A stretch of DNA of 8,851 nucleotides from Bacteroidota bacterium (lineage in GTDB: Bacteria > Bacteroidota > Bacteroidia > Bacteroidales > JADFUO01), in NCBI GenBank assembly GCA_015222115.1, contig JADFUO010000265.1, positions 1 to 8,851 of the forward strand. Reading direction: 5' to 3'. The notes under the pieces were generated by a model that was given only the letters and a program-made list of their open reading frames with translations, searched no databases and was not told the DNA's origin. Both the position numbers and the translations under genes were made by a program. Shown here piece by piece: positions 1 through 7,072 of this stretch. Position 1 is the stretch's first letter. Each line of letters opens with the position of its first letter.

Positions 1-1497
1 ATGAAAAGAATATTTATAAGTGCTGCTATACTGCTGTTTTTATCAATATCATGTACTAAATTAGACGATGAAATATTTGATAATATACCTGCAGATAAAT
101 ATCCTGAAAATGATATTCAGGCAAAATTAATGGTAGTTCCTACTTATGGCGTACTACAATATATGCTCGATGATGGGAACAATAATGATGGGGGATGTTG
201 GTGGTATGCCCAAGAGGTAACTTCTGATGAGATGACTGCACCAACGAGGAAAACAGACTGGGATGATGGAGGTAAATGGAGAGCTTTGCACAAACATACA
301 TGGGATAAAAACACAGAGACTATTAATAGAATGTGGGCATTATTTTATAGAGGAGTTGTAGAAGCAAATGATGTAATTGAATATTTAATGCCTGGTGCCG
401 GTAATCCGGATGTTGCGGCAACTATTGCACAAATGAAAACTATGCGTGCTTACTATTATTATTTACTAATAGATAATTACGGTGACGTACCTTATGTAAC
501 GTCATTTGCTAATGCACCTGATATGCCGGTGAAAGAAACAAGGCTTAATATTTACAATTCGCTAATTGAAGACATGGAAGAAAATCTTCCATTAATACCA
601 ACAGCAACAAGTAAAACTACTGTAGGTAAAGGAATGGCTTTTTCACTTCTTGCAAAATTATATTTGAATGCAGAAGTTTATTCAGGCACAGCTCAATGGG
701 CTAAAGCCGAAGCATATTGCGATAGTGTTATTAATTTAGGCTTATATTCATTAGAAGCAGATGTCTTAGCTCCATTTATTACAGCTAATGAGAATTCACC
801 TGAAAATATTTTCACAATACCTTTCGATGAAGATAATTTTCAACATTTTAATTTACACATGAGAACTTTGCATTACACGAGTCAACTAACTTTTGCAATG
901 ACTTTAAAACCATGGAATGGCTTTGCTATTATGGAAGCTCATTATTATACGTATGAAGATATTGATAAAAGAAAAGCGTATTTTTTAGTTGGACAACAAT
1001 ATGATATTAACGGAGTAGAATTACATGACGATGGTGCCGGTGGTGCACTCTTGGTTTTTGATCCACATATTCCGGCACTACAGATGGATGCTTCTTTTAC
1101 AGATGTTGAAGTTAGAATGTCAGGTGCCAGGATTGTAAAATTTGAAGTTAAAAGAGGTGCAACAATTGATTTAAGTAATGATTACCCTATTTTTAGATAT
1201 GCCGATATTTTGCTTATGAAAGCAGAAGCTATGATCCGACAGGGACAAAACGGCGATTTTTATGTTAATGAAATTAGATCAAGAGCTGGAGTTCCTGATC
1301 TTAGCGGAGTTAACCTGGATATGTTACTCGAAGAACGCGGACGAGAAATGTTCTGGGAGGGCCATAGAAGACAGGATTTAATACGTTTCGGGGAATATAA
1401 TAAAGCATGGTGGGAAAAACCTGCTACTTTGCCTGATAGAAATATTTTTCCTATACCTCAATGGGCTATTGATGCTAATCCAAATTTAGGAAATTAA
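1..1497 (+). CDS. SusD/RagB-family outer-membrane glycan-binding lipoprotein
   Basis: This 498-residue protein is a SusD-family lipoprotein that would sit on the cell surface and hand glycan to a SusC TonB-dependent porin. A short hydrophobic signal ends in a lipobox (SISC) with lipidated Cys18, followed by acidic residues (TKLDDE) that suit surface export. Family hallmarks are visible: GDVPYV at 161-166, a TPR-like helix at about 210-248, PIFRYADILLMKAEA at 396-410, VNEIRSRAGV at 422-431, the ERGREMFWEGHRRQDLIRFG block at about 445-464, and the C-terminal FPIP and NPNL motifs. Length is normal for the family. The start is the first base of the window; it is accepted because the signal peptide begins directly there. 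SusC is normally the gene immediately upstream and is not visible. The neighbouring GH66 and GH97 genes suggest an alpha-glucan ligand, which is inference; the sequence alone does not show ligand specificity. Confidence 0.96.
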   Translation: MKRIFISAAILLFLSISCTKLDDEIFDNIPADKYPENDIQAKLMVVPTYGVLQYMLDDGNNNDGGCWWYAQEVTSDEMTAPTRKTDWDDGGKWRALHKHTWDKNTETINRMWALFYRGVVEANDVIEYLMPGAGNPDVAATIAQMKTMRAYYYYLLIDNYGDVPYVTSFANAPDMPVKETRLNIYNSLIEDMEENLPLIPTATSKTTVGKGMAFSLLAKLYLNAEVYSGTAQWAKAEAYCDSVINLGLYSLEADVLAPFITANENSPENIFTIPFDEDNFQHFNLHMRTLHYTSQLTFAMTLKPWNGFAIMEAHYYTYEDIDKRKAYFLVGQQYDINGVELHDDGAGGALLVFDPHIPALQMDASFTDVEVRMSGARIVKFEVKRGATIDLSNDYPIFRYADILLMKAEAMIRQGQNGDFYVNEIRSRAGVPDLSGVNLDMLLEERGREMFWEGHRRQDLIRFGEYNKAWWEKPATLPDRNIFPIPQWAIDANPNLGN

Positions 1498-1539
1498 CTG
1501 CTTGAATAATTAAGTAACTGACCTTAAAATACTTAAAAA
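1498..1539 (+). promoter_or_regulatory. Short susD-transporter spacer with an inverted repeat
   Basis: The 42-base gap contains TTAAGTA at 1510-1516 and its reverse complement TACTTAA at 1530-1536, separated by 13 bases and ending just before the ATG at 1540. The repeat is A+T-only apart from one G:C pair and would form only a weak hairpin, so it may be chance. No Shine-Dalgarno sequence is visible; an A-run precedes the start codon, as is common in Bacteroidota. Confidence 0.2.
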
Positions 1540-2937
1540 ATGGCAATTTCAACAAATAGTAATAATATTTCAGCGCAAGCTATTAAAAATAAGAAAGTAA
1601 ACTATAAATCGGCACTGGCATTGCTTACGTCTTTGTTTTTTATGTGGGGATTTATTACCTGTCTTAACGACATCTTAATTCCGCATCTAAAAGCCTTGTT
1701 CGACATGAACTACACTATGACGATGCTAATTCAGTTTACTTTTTTTGGTGCATATTTTGTTATGTCGTTGCCTGCCGGATGGTTAGTTGGCAAAATCGGC
1801 TACAAAAACGGAATAATTTTAGGGCTTATCATTACAGGTATAGGTGCATTATTGTTTTTTCCGGCTTCTACTTTTATCAGTTACGGAATGTTTTTGGGTG
1901 GCTTTTTTGTTCTTGCATCGGGAATTACAGTTTTACAAGTTGCAGCAAACCCTTATGTTGCAATTCTGGGCTCGCCAGAAACGGCTTCGAGCCGGTTAAA
2001 TTTAACGCAAGCATTTAATTCACTCGGAACTACAGTTGCACCAATTTTTGGTTCTATGCTTATTCTTGCCAATAATGTTGAAAATGCAACAGAAAAAGCT
2101 GCAACTGTTCAAATACCTTACTTTGCCATAGCTGCAACACTTTTCGTGATTGCTGCAATTTTTGTTTTTGCAAAACTTCCAATAATAAAAGAGCAACGAA
2201 AAAAGGACAATATTTCGGGTAGTGCATGGCAGTACCGGCATCTTATGCTTGGTGCAATTGCAATTTTCGTATATGTTGGTGCTGAAGTTTCTATTGGAAG
2301 TTTTATGATAAATTTTTTTAGCCAGGATTCTATTGCAAGCCTCAGCGAAACCGATGCTGCAAAATACGTAGCTCTCTATTGGGGTGGCGCAATGTTAGGG
2401 CGTTTTTTCGGTGCTGTTTCAATGTCTGATATCAATTCAAATAAGAAAAATATTTATACATTTCTAATTGCAATATTTTCATTTTTACTTGCGTGGTACA
2501 TAACTGCACAAATAAATTTAGCAGCAATATTTTTCATTTTTGTTATTCTAAACATTGTTGCAGTAAAAATTGGTAAAAATAAAGCAAACAAAACTCTTGC
2601 AGTTTTTGCAATTGCAGCACTTGGTTTAGTAATACTAACAGTTTTATTAAAAGGCGAATTTTCAATGTGGACATTAGTTGCAGTAGGTTTATTTAACTCT
2701 ATAATGTTTCCTACAATTTTTACCTTATCGATAAATGGGCTTGGCAAACATACAAGTCAAGGTTCGGGAATATTGGTTATGGCAATAGTTGGTGGTGCAT
2801 TAATTCCGCTGATCATGGGCGGCTTAGCCGATACAATTGGCTTGCACTCCTCATTTTTAATAACCATTATTTGTTATGCTTACATTGTTTATTTCGGACT
2901 TAAAGGATATAAAAATGTTAATCAATTAACAGATTAA
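1540..2937 (+). CDS. FucP/GluP-type MFS sugar transporter (probable glucose/galactose permease)
   Basis: This 465-residue inner-membrane protein belongs to the major facilitator superfamily, in the fucose:H+ symporter / glucose-galactose transporter group. After about 24 polar residues come roughly 12 hydrophobic segments. Group signatures are present: CLNDILIPHL at 41-50, LQVAANPYVAILG at 132-144, LNLTQAFNSLGTTVAP in the fifth-helix region, YVGAEVSIGSFMINFF in the seventh, and a late GLGKHTSQGSG loop. Asp44 matches the proton-coupling Asp46 of E. coli FucP, but the position of FucP Glu135 is Gln133 here. It lies between susD and two glycosidase genes, 14 bases ahead of GH97, and has no signal peptide. 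The likely job is uptake of the monosaccharide released in the periplasm, most simply glucose. Substrate and coupling ion are inferred. The family is secure; fucose as substrate is less likely in this context. Confidence 0.93.
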   Translation: MAISTNSNNISAQAIKNKKVNYKSALALLTSLFFMWGFITCLNDILIPHLKALFDMNYTMTMLIQFTFFGAYFVMSLPAGWLVGKIGYKNGIILGLIITGIGALLFFPASTFISYGMFLGGFFVLASGITVLQVAANPYVAILGSPETASSRLNLTQAFNSLGTTVAPIFGSMLILANNVENATEKAATVQIPYFAIAATLFVIAAIFVFAKLPIIKEQRKKDNISGSAWQYRHLMLGAIAIFVYVGAEVSIGSFMINFFSQDSIASLSETDAAKYVALYWGGAMLGRFFGAVSMSDINSNKKNIYTFLIAIFSFLLAWYITAQINLAAIFFIFVILNIVAVKIGKNKANKTLAVFAIAALGLVILTVLLKGEFSMWTLVAVGLFNSIMFPTIFTLSINGLGKHTSQGSGILVMAIVGGALIPLIMGGLADTIGLHSSFLITIICYAYIVYFGLKGYKNVNQLTD

Positions 2938-2951
2938 AAAAATCATTTATA

Positions 2952-5084
2952 ATGAAATTGAAACTAAAATACTACCATTTACTACTGTTGATTTTATTAA
3001 CACTTAGCTTTTTGGGATGCTCTGAATATGAAAAAACATCAAAAATTTCATCACCATCAAAAAATATTCTTGTCGAATTTCACCTTAAACAAGACGGTAC
3101 GCCGGTTTACATGGTAAAACACGAGGGGGAAATTATTATAGATACATCTTCAATGGGATTTGAATTTCAAAAACAAGCTGCCCTACTTAAAGGCTTTGAT
3201 GTTATTGACAATGATATAAAGTCTTATGACGAAACTTGGGAAATGCCTTGGGGGGAACAAAGAGAAGTGTCTAATTGTTATAATGAACTTATCGTAAATA
3301 TTCGAGAAGCTGCTCCTCCTAACCGCTTGCTAAATATCTATTTTAGGGTGTATGATGATGGTATGGCTTTTCGATACGAATTTCCGGAGCAGGAAGGAGT
3401 TGATGAAGTAATTATAACAGACGAAAACACACAATTTAACCTTACGGGAGATCATACATGTTGGTGGATTCCAGGTGATTGGGATCTTTACGAGCACCTA
3501 TATAATACCACTAAATTTACAGGAATTGATGCTATCAGTAAACGAAATCACCCAAATTTAAATGCTACATATATTCCTGAAAATGCTGTAAATACGCCTG
3601 TTACCATGAAAACAGATGATGGCTTGTATTTAAGTTTTCATGAAGCTAATTTGATGGATTATGCAGGAATGACACTTAAAGTGGATAAAGATAAACTGCT
3701 AATGCAGAGCGAATTAGTAGGATCTGATATTACAGGGTATAAAGTAAAAAGAACCTTACCTTTTAAAACACCATGGCGAACTATACAAATAGGAAAAAAA
3801 GCAGGAGATTTGATAGAATCCAATTTGATTGTAAATCTTAATGAACCTAATAAAATAGGAGATGTTTCATGGTTTACACCAATGAAGTATATGGGTATTT
3901 GGTGGGAAATGCACTTAGGAATTTCTACCTGGGATATTGGAGCTACACAAGATATGTCAACCTTTATTAAGAAAAAAGCGAGTAGTAGTAAGCACGGAGC
4001 AACTACTGAAAATGCAAAAAACTTTATTGATTTTGCTTCTCAAAATAATATCAAAGGCTTGTTAATAGAAGGATGGAATACAGGCTGGGAACATTGGATT
4101 GGTTTTGAAGACAGAGAAGGTGTTTTTGATTTTATTACTCCTTATCCCGATTACGATTTAAAAGAAGTAGTGCGTTATGGAAGAGAAAAAGGAGTAGAAA
4201 TAATTATGCACCACGAAACTTCCGCAGCACCAAGAACATACGAAGCACAGATGGATGCAGCATATACCTTAATGAATTCCCTAAGAATTCGTTCTGTAAA
4301 ATCAGGATATGTGGGAAAAATTATCCCTAAAGGAGAATATCATCATGGACAATGGATGGTAAATCATTATAACAATGCAGTTATAAAAGCCGCGTTTTAT
4401 CAAGTGGCAGTTAATGCACACGAGCCTATAAAAGCAACAGGTTTAAGAAGAACTTATCCAAATATGATTTCCAGAGAAGGATTAAGAGGACAAGAATTTA
4501 ATGCCTGGGCTACAGACGGAGGGAATCCCCCGGAACATTTATCTATTGTAGCTTTTACGCGTATGCTGGCAGGCCCCGTGGATTTTACGCCCGGCGTTTT
4601 CAATATAAAATTAAGCCCGCATAAGGAGAATAATCAAATCAACACAACCCTGTCACATCAATTAGCCTTGTACGTGGTCATTTACAGTCCTATTCAAATG
4701 GCTTGTGATTTAATTGAGAATTATAAAGGACAACCGGCATTTCAATTTATCAGGGATGTAGGAGTTGATTGGGAACAAACGAAAGTAATAAATGGCAAGA
4801 TAGGTGATTTTGTTACCATTGCACGTCAGGAGAGAGAAACAGGTAGTTGGTTTGTAGGAAGTATTACAGACGAAGAACAACGCTCTATTACAATTGATTT
4901 CAATTTTCTTGAAGATTATAAAGAATATGAAGCCGTAATTTATAAAGATGGACAAGATGCTCATTGGAATGACAATCCCACAAGTATCAACATAGAAGAA
5001 ACGATAATTGACAATACAATAATAAAAACCTTTGTCTTAGCTCCGGGAGGAGGCTTAGCCATAAGTTTGAAATTGAAAGATTAA
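2952..5084 (+). CDS. GH97 alpha-glucosidase lipoprotein, inverting SusB-like type
   Basis: This 710-residue glycoside hydrolase would release glucose from the non-reducing ends of alpha-gluco-oligosaccharides. It begins with a hydrophobic signal ending in FLGC (lipidated Cys23). The layout is that of GH97: an N-terminal beta-sandwich (about 30-290), a catalytic barrel (about 300-590) and a small C-terminal beta domain. The MHHETSA block contains Glu422, VNAHE contains Glu491, and REGLRGQEF contains Glu509 and Glu515. With a constant offset of 17 these match SusB Glu439, Glu508, Glu526 and the general acid Glu532, recalled from the family literature. SVKSGYVG places Gly452 where retaining GH97 enzymes carry an Asp nucleophile, so the inverting mechanism is predicted. 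SusB-type enzymes accept alpha-1,4 and alpha-1,6 links, which fits a partner GH66. The residues after the Cys (SEYEK) are only weakly acidic, so a periplasm-facing location is more likely. The 14-base gap after the transporter gene indicates cotranscription. Confidence 0.95.
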   Translation: MKLKLKYYHLLLLILLTLSFLGCSEYEKTSKISSPSKNILVEFHLKQDGTPVYMVKHEGEIIIDTSSMGFEFQKQAALLKGFDVIDNDIKSYDETWEMPWGEQREVSNCYNELIVNIREAAPPNRLLNIYFRVYDDGMAFRYEFPEQEGVDEVIITDENTQFNLTGDHTCWWIPGDWDLYEHLYNTTKFTGIDAISKRNHPNLNATYIPENAVNTPVTMKTDDGLYLSFHEANLMDYAGMTLKVDKDKLLMQSELVGSDITGYKVKRTLPFKTPWRTIQIGKKAGDLIESNLIVNLNEPNKIGDVSWFTPMKYMGIWWEMHLGISTWDIGATQDMSTFIKKKASSSKHGATTENAKNFIDFASQNNIKGLLIEGWNTGWEHWIGFEDREGVFDFITPYPDYDLKEVVRYGREKGVEIIMHHETSAAPRTYEAQMDAAYTLMNSLRIRSVKSGYVGKIIPKGEYHHGQWMVNHYNNAVIKAAFYQVAVNAHEPIKATGLRRTYPNMISREGLRGQEFNAWATDGGNPPEHLSIVAFTRMLAGPVDFTPGVFNIKLSPHKENNQINTTLSHQLALYVVIYSPIQMACDLIENYKGQPAFQFIRDVGVDWEQTKVINGKIGDFVTIARQERETGSWFVGSITDEEQRSITIDFNFLEDYKEYEAVIYKDGQDAHWNDNPTSINIEETIIDNTIIKTFVLAPGGGLAISLKLKD

Positions 5085-5120
5085 ATGAAAAGACAATATA
5101 CAACAAAAACTCAAAAACAA

Positions 5121-5143
5121 GCCTGCCCGGCAGATTAAGCAGG
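5121..5143 (+). repeat. G+C-rich inverted-repeat patch between the GH97 and GH66 genes
   Basis: In an otherwise A-rich 73-base spacer there is a short G+C-rich patch. CTGC at 5123-5126 can pair with GCAG at 5130-5133 around a CCG loop, or alternatively CCTGC at 5122-5126 can pair with GCAGG at 5139-5143. No T-run follows, so it is not an intrinsic terminator. Its composition resembles the dispersed CTGCC/GGCAG palindromic repeats seen in intergenic regions of many Bacteroidota, so it may be a decayed copy; that is inference. It could also act as an mRNA processing or stability hairpin within the operon. Confidence 0.35.
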
Positions 5144-5157
5144 AAGAAAGTATTAAT

Positions 5158-6900
5158 ATGAAACAAATTATTTACTTGCTTTGCATACTACTGATGTTTA
5201 TTTCATGTAGAAAAGAGGATGACATTAATCCGCTTATTTACTTAGGGAGTGAAATATCAACGGACAAAAGCAGATACTTGCCGGGAGAAGAGGTTTACAT
5301 TAGCCTTTCATTAAAAAGGAGTTTTTCAGGGGAGGTAGAGGTAAAGTATAAATATTTAACCGAAGTAATTGATGAAGAAATATTTATAGTAAACGCAAAT
5401 AATTTGAACTTTCAATGGCAACCTCCTTCTGATGATTTCAAAGCTTATATGGTGGAATTTAGATTTTTAGAAAATGAAGAGCCTGTTTTCTTTGCTTCAA
5501 CTGCAGTAGATGTTTCTTCTGACTGGACCAAATTTCCCAGGTATGGATTTTTATCTGTTTTCTCTTCTGATATTTCTGCCTCTGAAATAGAGAGTAATTT
5601 AGATTACTTAAAGCGATTTCATATTAATGGATTGCAGTTTTATGATTGGCATAACAAGCATCATTTTCCGTTAAAAATGGACGGCAACAGCCCTGCTTCA
5701 AGTTGGCAGGATATTGCCGGGAGAGATATTTCATTCAATACTGTTAACAATTATATCCGGGAAGCAAAAGCAAGAAATATTGCATCAATGAGTTACAATT
5801 TGTTGTATGGTGCATGGGGAGATTTTGCCTCCGATGGTGTTTCAGAGGAATGGATGATTTTTGACGATGCAAATCATCAAAATATCAATAAACATGATTT
5901 AGATGATAATTGGGCAAGTGATATTTATTTGTTGAACCCTGCGAATTCAGATTGGCAAAACTATATTTTCCAAAAGACAGGACAGATATACGAGCATCTT
6001 GATTTTAGTGGATGGCACTTGGATCAACTTGGTGATAGAGGTTCGGTTTACAATTATAACGGTAACCTCGTTTCTTTAAAAACAACATTTACTCCCTTTC
6101 TAATAAATTTAAAAACAACATTCCCCGATAAAAATATGGTCATGAATGCAGTAAACGGTTATGGCCAACCTGAAATACTGGAAGCCCCTGTCAATTTTGC
6201 ATACACAGAAGTTTGGGAACCGAATAATACCTATAATCATTTTGCCGAAATTATTAATGAAAATTACAATTTGTCAAATAATTATCTTAGTACAGTACTC
6301 GCGGCTTACGTTAATTATAATTTAGCAGATAATACAGGTGAATTTAATGAAGCAGCCGTTTTGATGGCCGATGCAGTGATTATGTCATTCGGAGGGGCTC
6401 ATCTTGAATTGGGAGAACACATGTTGGGAAAAGAATATTTTCCAAACAATAATTTGTCATTGACTTATAGTCTTACTAAACAATTAGTAGAATACTATGA
6501 TATTCTGGTAGGTTATCAGAACTTATTACGAGATGGAGGTGAATTATCATTTAATACAGGTATTACCAGCAATGAAGTAGGGATAAATGATTGGCCGGCC
6601 ATACATGGAAATATAGCTGCATTTAAAAAATCGGTTAACAATATAGAAGTATATCATTTACTAAATTTTGCAGGTATAAATTCATTAGAATGGCGAGACA
6701 ATGATGGTACATTAACTGCTCCTGATGAGTTTTTGAATTTTACCATAAATGTTCCTGAAACTCATGTTACAAAAGTTGTTTATGTTTCTCCCGATTGGCA
6801 TGATGGTATACAGGAAGAATTGGAATTCGAGATTTCAGATGGCGTTTGTGAATTTAAGATACCCTATTTAAAATATTGGGGAATGATAATAATAGTATGA
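5158..6900 (+). CDS. GH66 endo-dextranase-family surface lipoprotein
   Basis: This 580-residue protein belongs to glycoside hydrolase family 66, which holds endo-dextranases and cycloisomaltooligosaccharide glucanotransferases acting on alpha-1,6-glucan. A signal peptide ends in FISC (Cys17), followed by RKEDD, the basic-then-acidic pattern linked to surface-exposed Bacteroidota lipoproteins. Residues about 30-120 form an Ig-like domain (TDKSRYLPGEEVYI). The catalytic barrel shows INGLQFYDWHNKHHFPL with Asp163, MSYNLLYGAW, GWHLDQLGDRG with the expected nucleophile Asp289, and FAYTEVWEP with the expected acid/base Glu351. GGAHLELGE at 412-420 is another family block, and a C-terminal beta domain ends the protein. 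There is no CBM35-sized insertion in the barrel, which favours a plain dextranase over a cyclizing transferase but does not prove it. All three acidic residues are intact, so activity is expected. It would be the surface-acting first enzyme of the locus and sets the predicted substrate. Confidence 0.94.
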   Translation: MKQIIYLLCILLMFISCRKEDDINPLIYLGSEISTDKSRYLPGEEVYISLSLKRSFSGEVEVKYKYLTEVIDEEIFIVNANNLNFQWQPPSDDFKAYMVEFRFLENEEPVFFASTAVDVSSDWTKFPRYGFLSVFSSDISASEIESNLDYLKRFHINGLQFYDWHNKHHFPLKMDGNSPASSWQDIAGRDISFNTVNNYIREAKARNIASMSYNLLYGAWGDFASDGVSEEWMIFDDANHQNINKHDLDDNWASDIYLLNPANSDWQNYIFQKTGQIYEHLDFSGWHLDQLGDRGSVYNYNGNLVSLKTTFTPFLINLKTTFPDKNMVMNAVNGYGQPEILEAPVNFAYTEVWEPNNTYNHFAEIINENYNLSNNYLSTVLAAYVNYNLADNTGEFNEAAVLMADAVIMSFGGAHLELGEHMLGKEYFPNNNLSLTYSLTKQLVEYYDILVGYQNLLRDGGELSFNTGITSNEVGINDWPAIHGNIAAFKKSVNNIEVYHLLNFAGINSLEWRDNDGTLTAPDEFLNFTINVPETHVTKVVYVSPDWHDGIQEELEFEISDGVCEFKIPYLKYWGMIIIV

Positions 6901-6952
6901 AAAAAACACTAGTAAAAAAAGATAAATTGAAGAATGAACTTCGATTAATTCC

Positions 6953-6975
6953 TCCTTAATAAATTTATTTTAGGA
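6953..6975 (+). promoter_or_regulatory. Imperfect palindrome in the leader of the SusE/F-like gene
   Basis: A perfect 12-base palindrome, AATAAATTTATT (6958-6969), is flanked by TCCTT on the left and TTAGGA on the right, which extend the dyad with one offset base. It lies 53 bases past the GH66 stop codon. As RNA it could form a modest hairpin, but no T-run follows, so it is not a standard terminator. As DNA it could be an operator. No recognised regulator site matches, and A+T-rich DNA yields such palindromes by chance. Confidence 0.25.
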
Positions 6976-6985
6976 AGCTTAGGAG

Positions 6986-7004
6986 TGTGTAGTTTTATTA
7001 CACA
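6986..7004 (+). promoter_or_regulatory. Hairpin in the leader of the SusE/F-like gene
   Basis: TGTGTA at 6986-6991 pairs perfectly with TACACA at 6999-7004 around a 7-base loop, and an A-run follows. The hairpin lies in the 172-base gap before the SusE/F-like gene, by far the longest spacer in the operon. It may stabilise or process the transcript at the 5' side of a highly expressed lipoprotein gene, or it may be a regulator site. I searched the gap for the Bacteroidota promoter pattern (TTTG ... TAnnTTTG) and found no convincing match. The role is unknown. Confidence 0.3.
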
Positions 7005-7072
7005 ATAAAAAAAAATTTACATGTCTAATTTAATACAGTTTTAACTTAATTATTAATTAAAAATTTAATGAA

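Noticed and set aside
1779..2018. 79-codon plus-strand open frame inside the transporter gene
   Set aside because: It overlaps the clear MFS gene in another frame and its translation has no family features.
2020..2747. Minus-strand open frames opposite the transporter gene
   Set aside because: They are antisense shadows of membrane-protein codons with low-complexity translations and no independent support.
4710..4964. Minus-strand 84-codon frame opposite the end of GH97
   Set aside because: It lies wholly within the well-supported GH97 gene and shows no recognisable domain.
5085..5138. 17-codon open frame starting right after the GH97 stop codon
   Set aside because: It is very short, ends within the G+C-rich hairpin patch, and looks like chance in an A-rich spacer.
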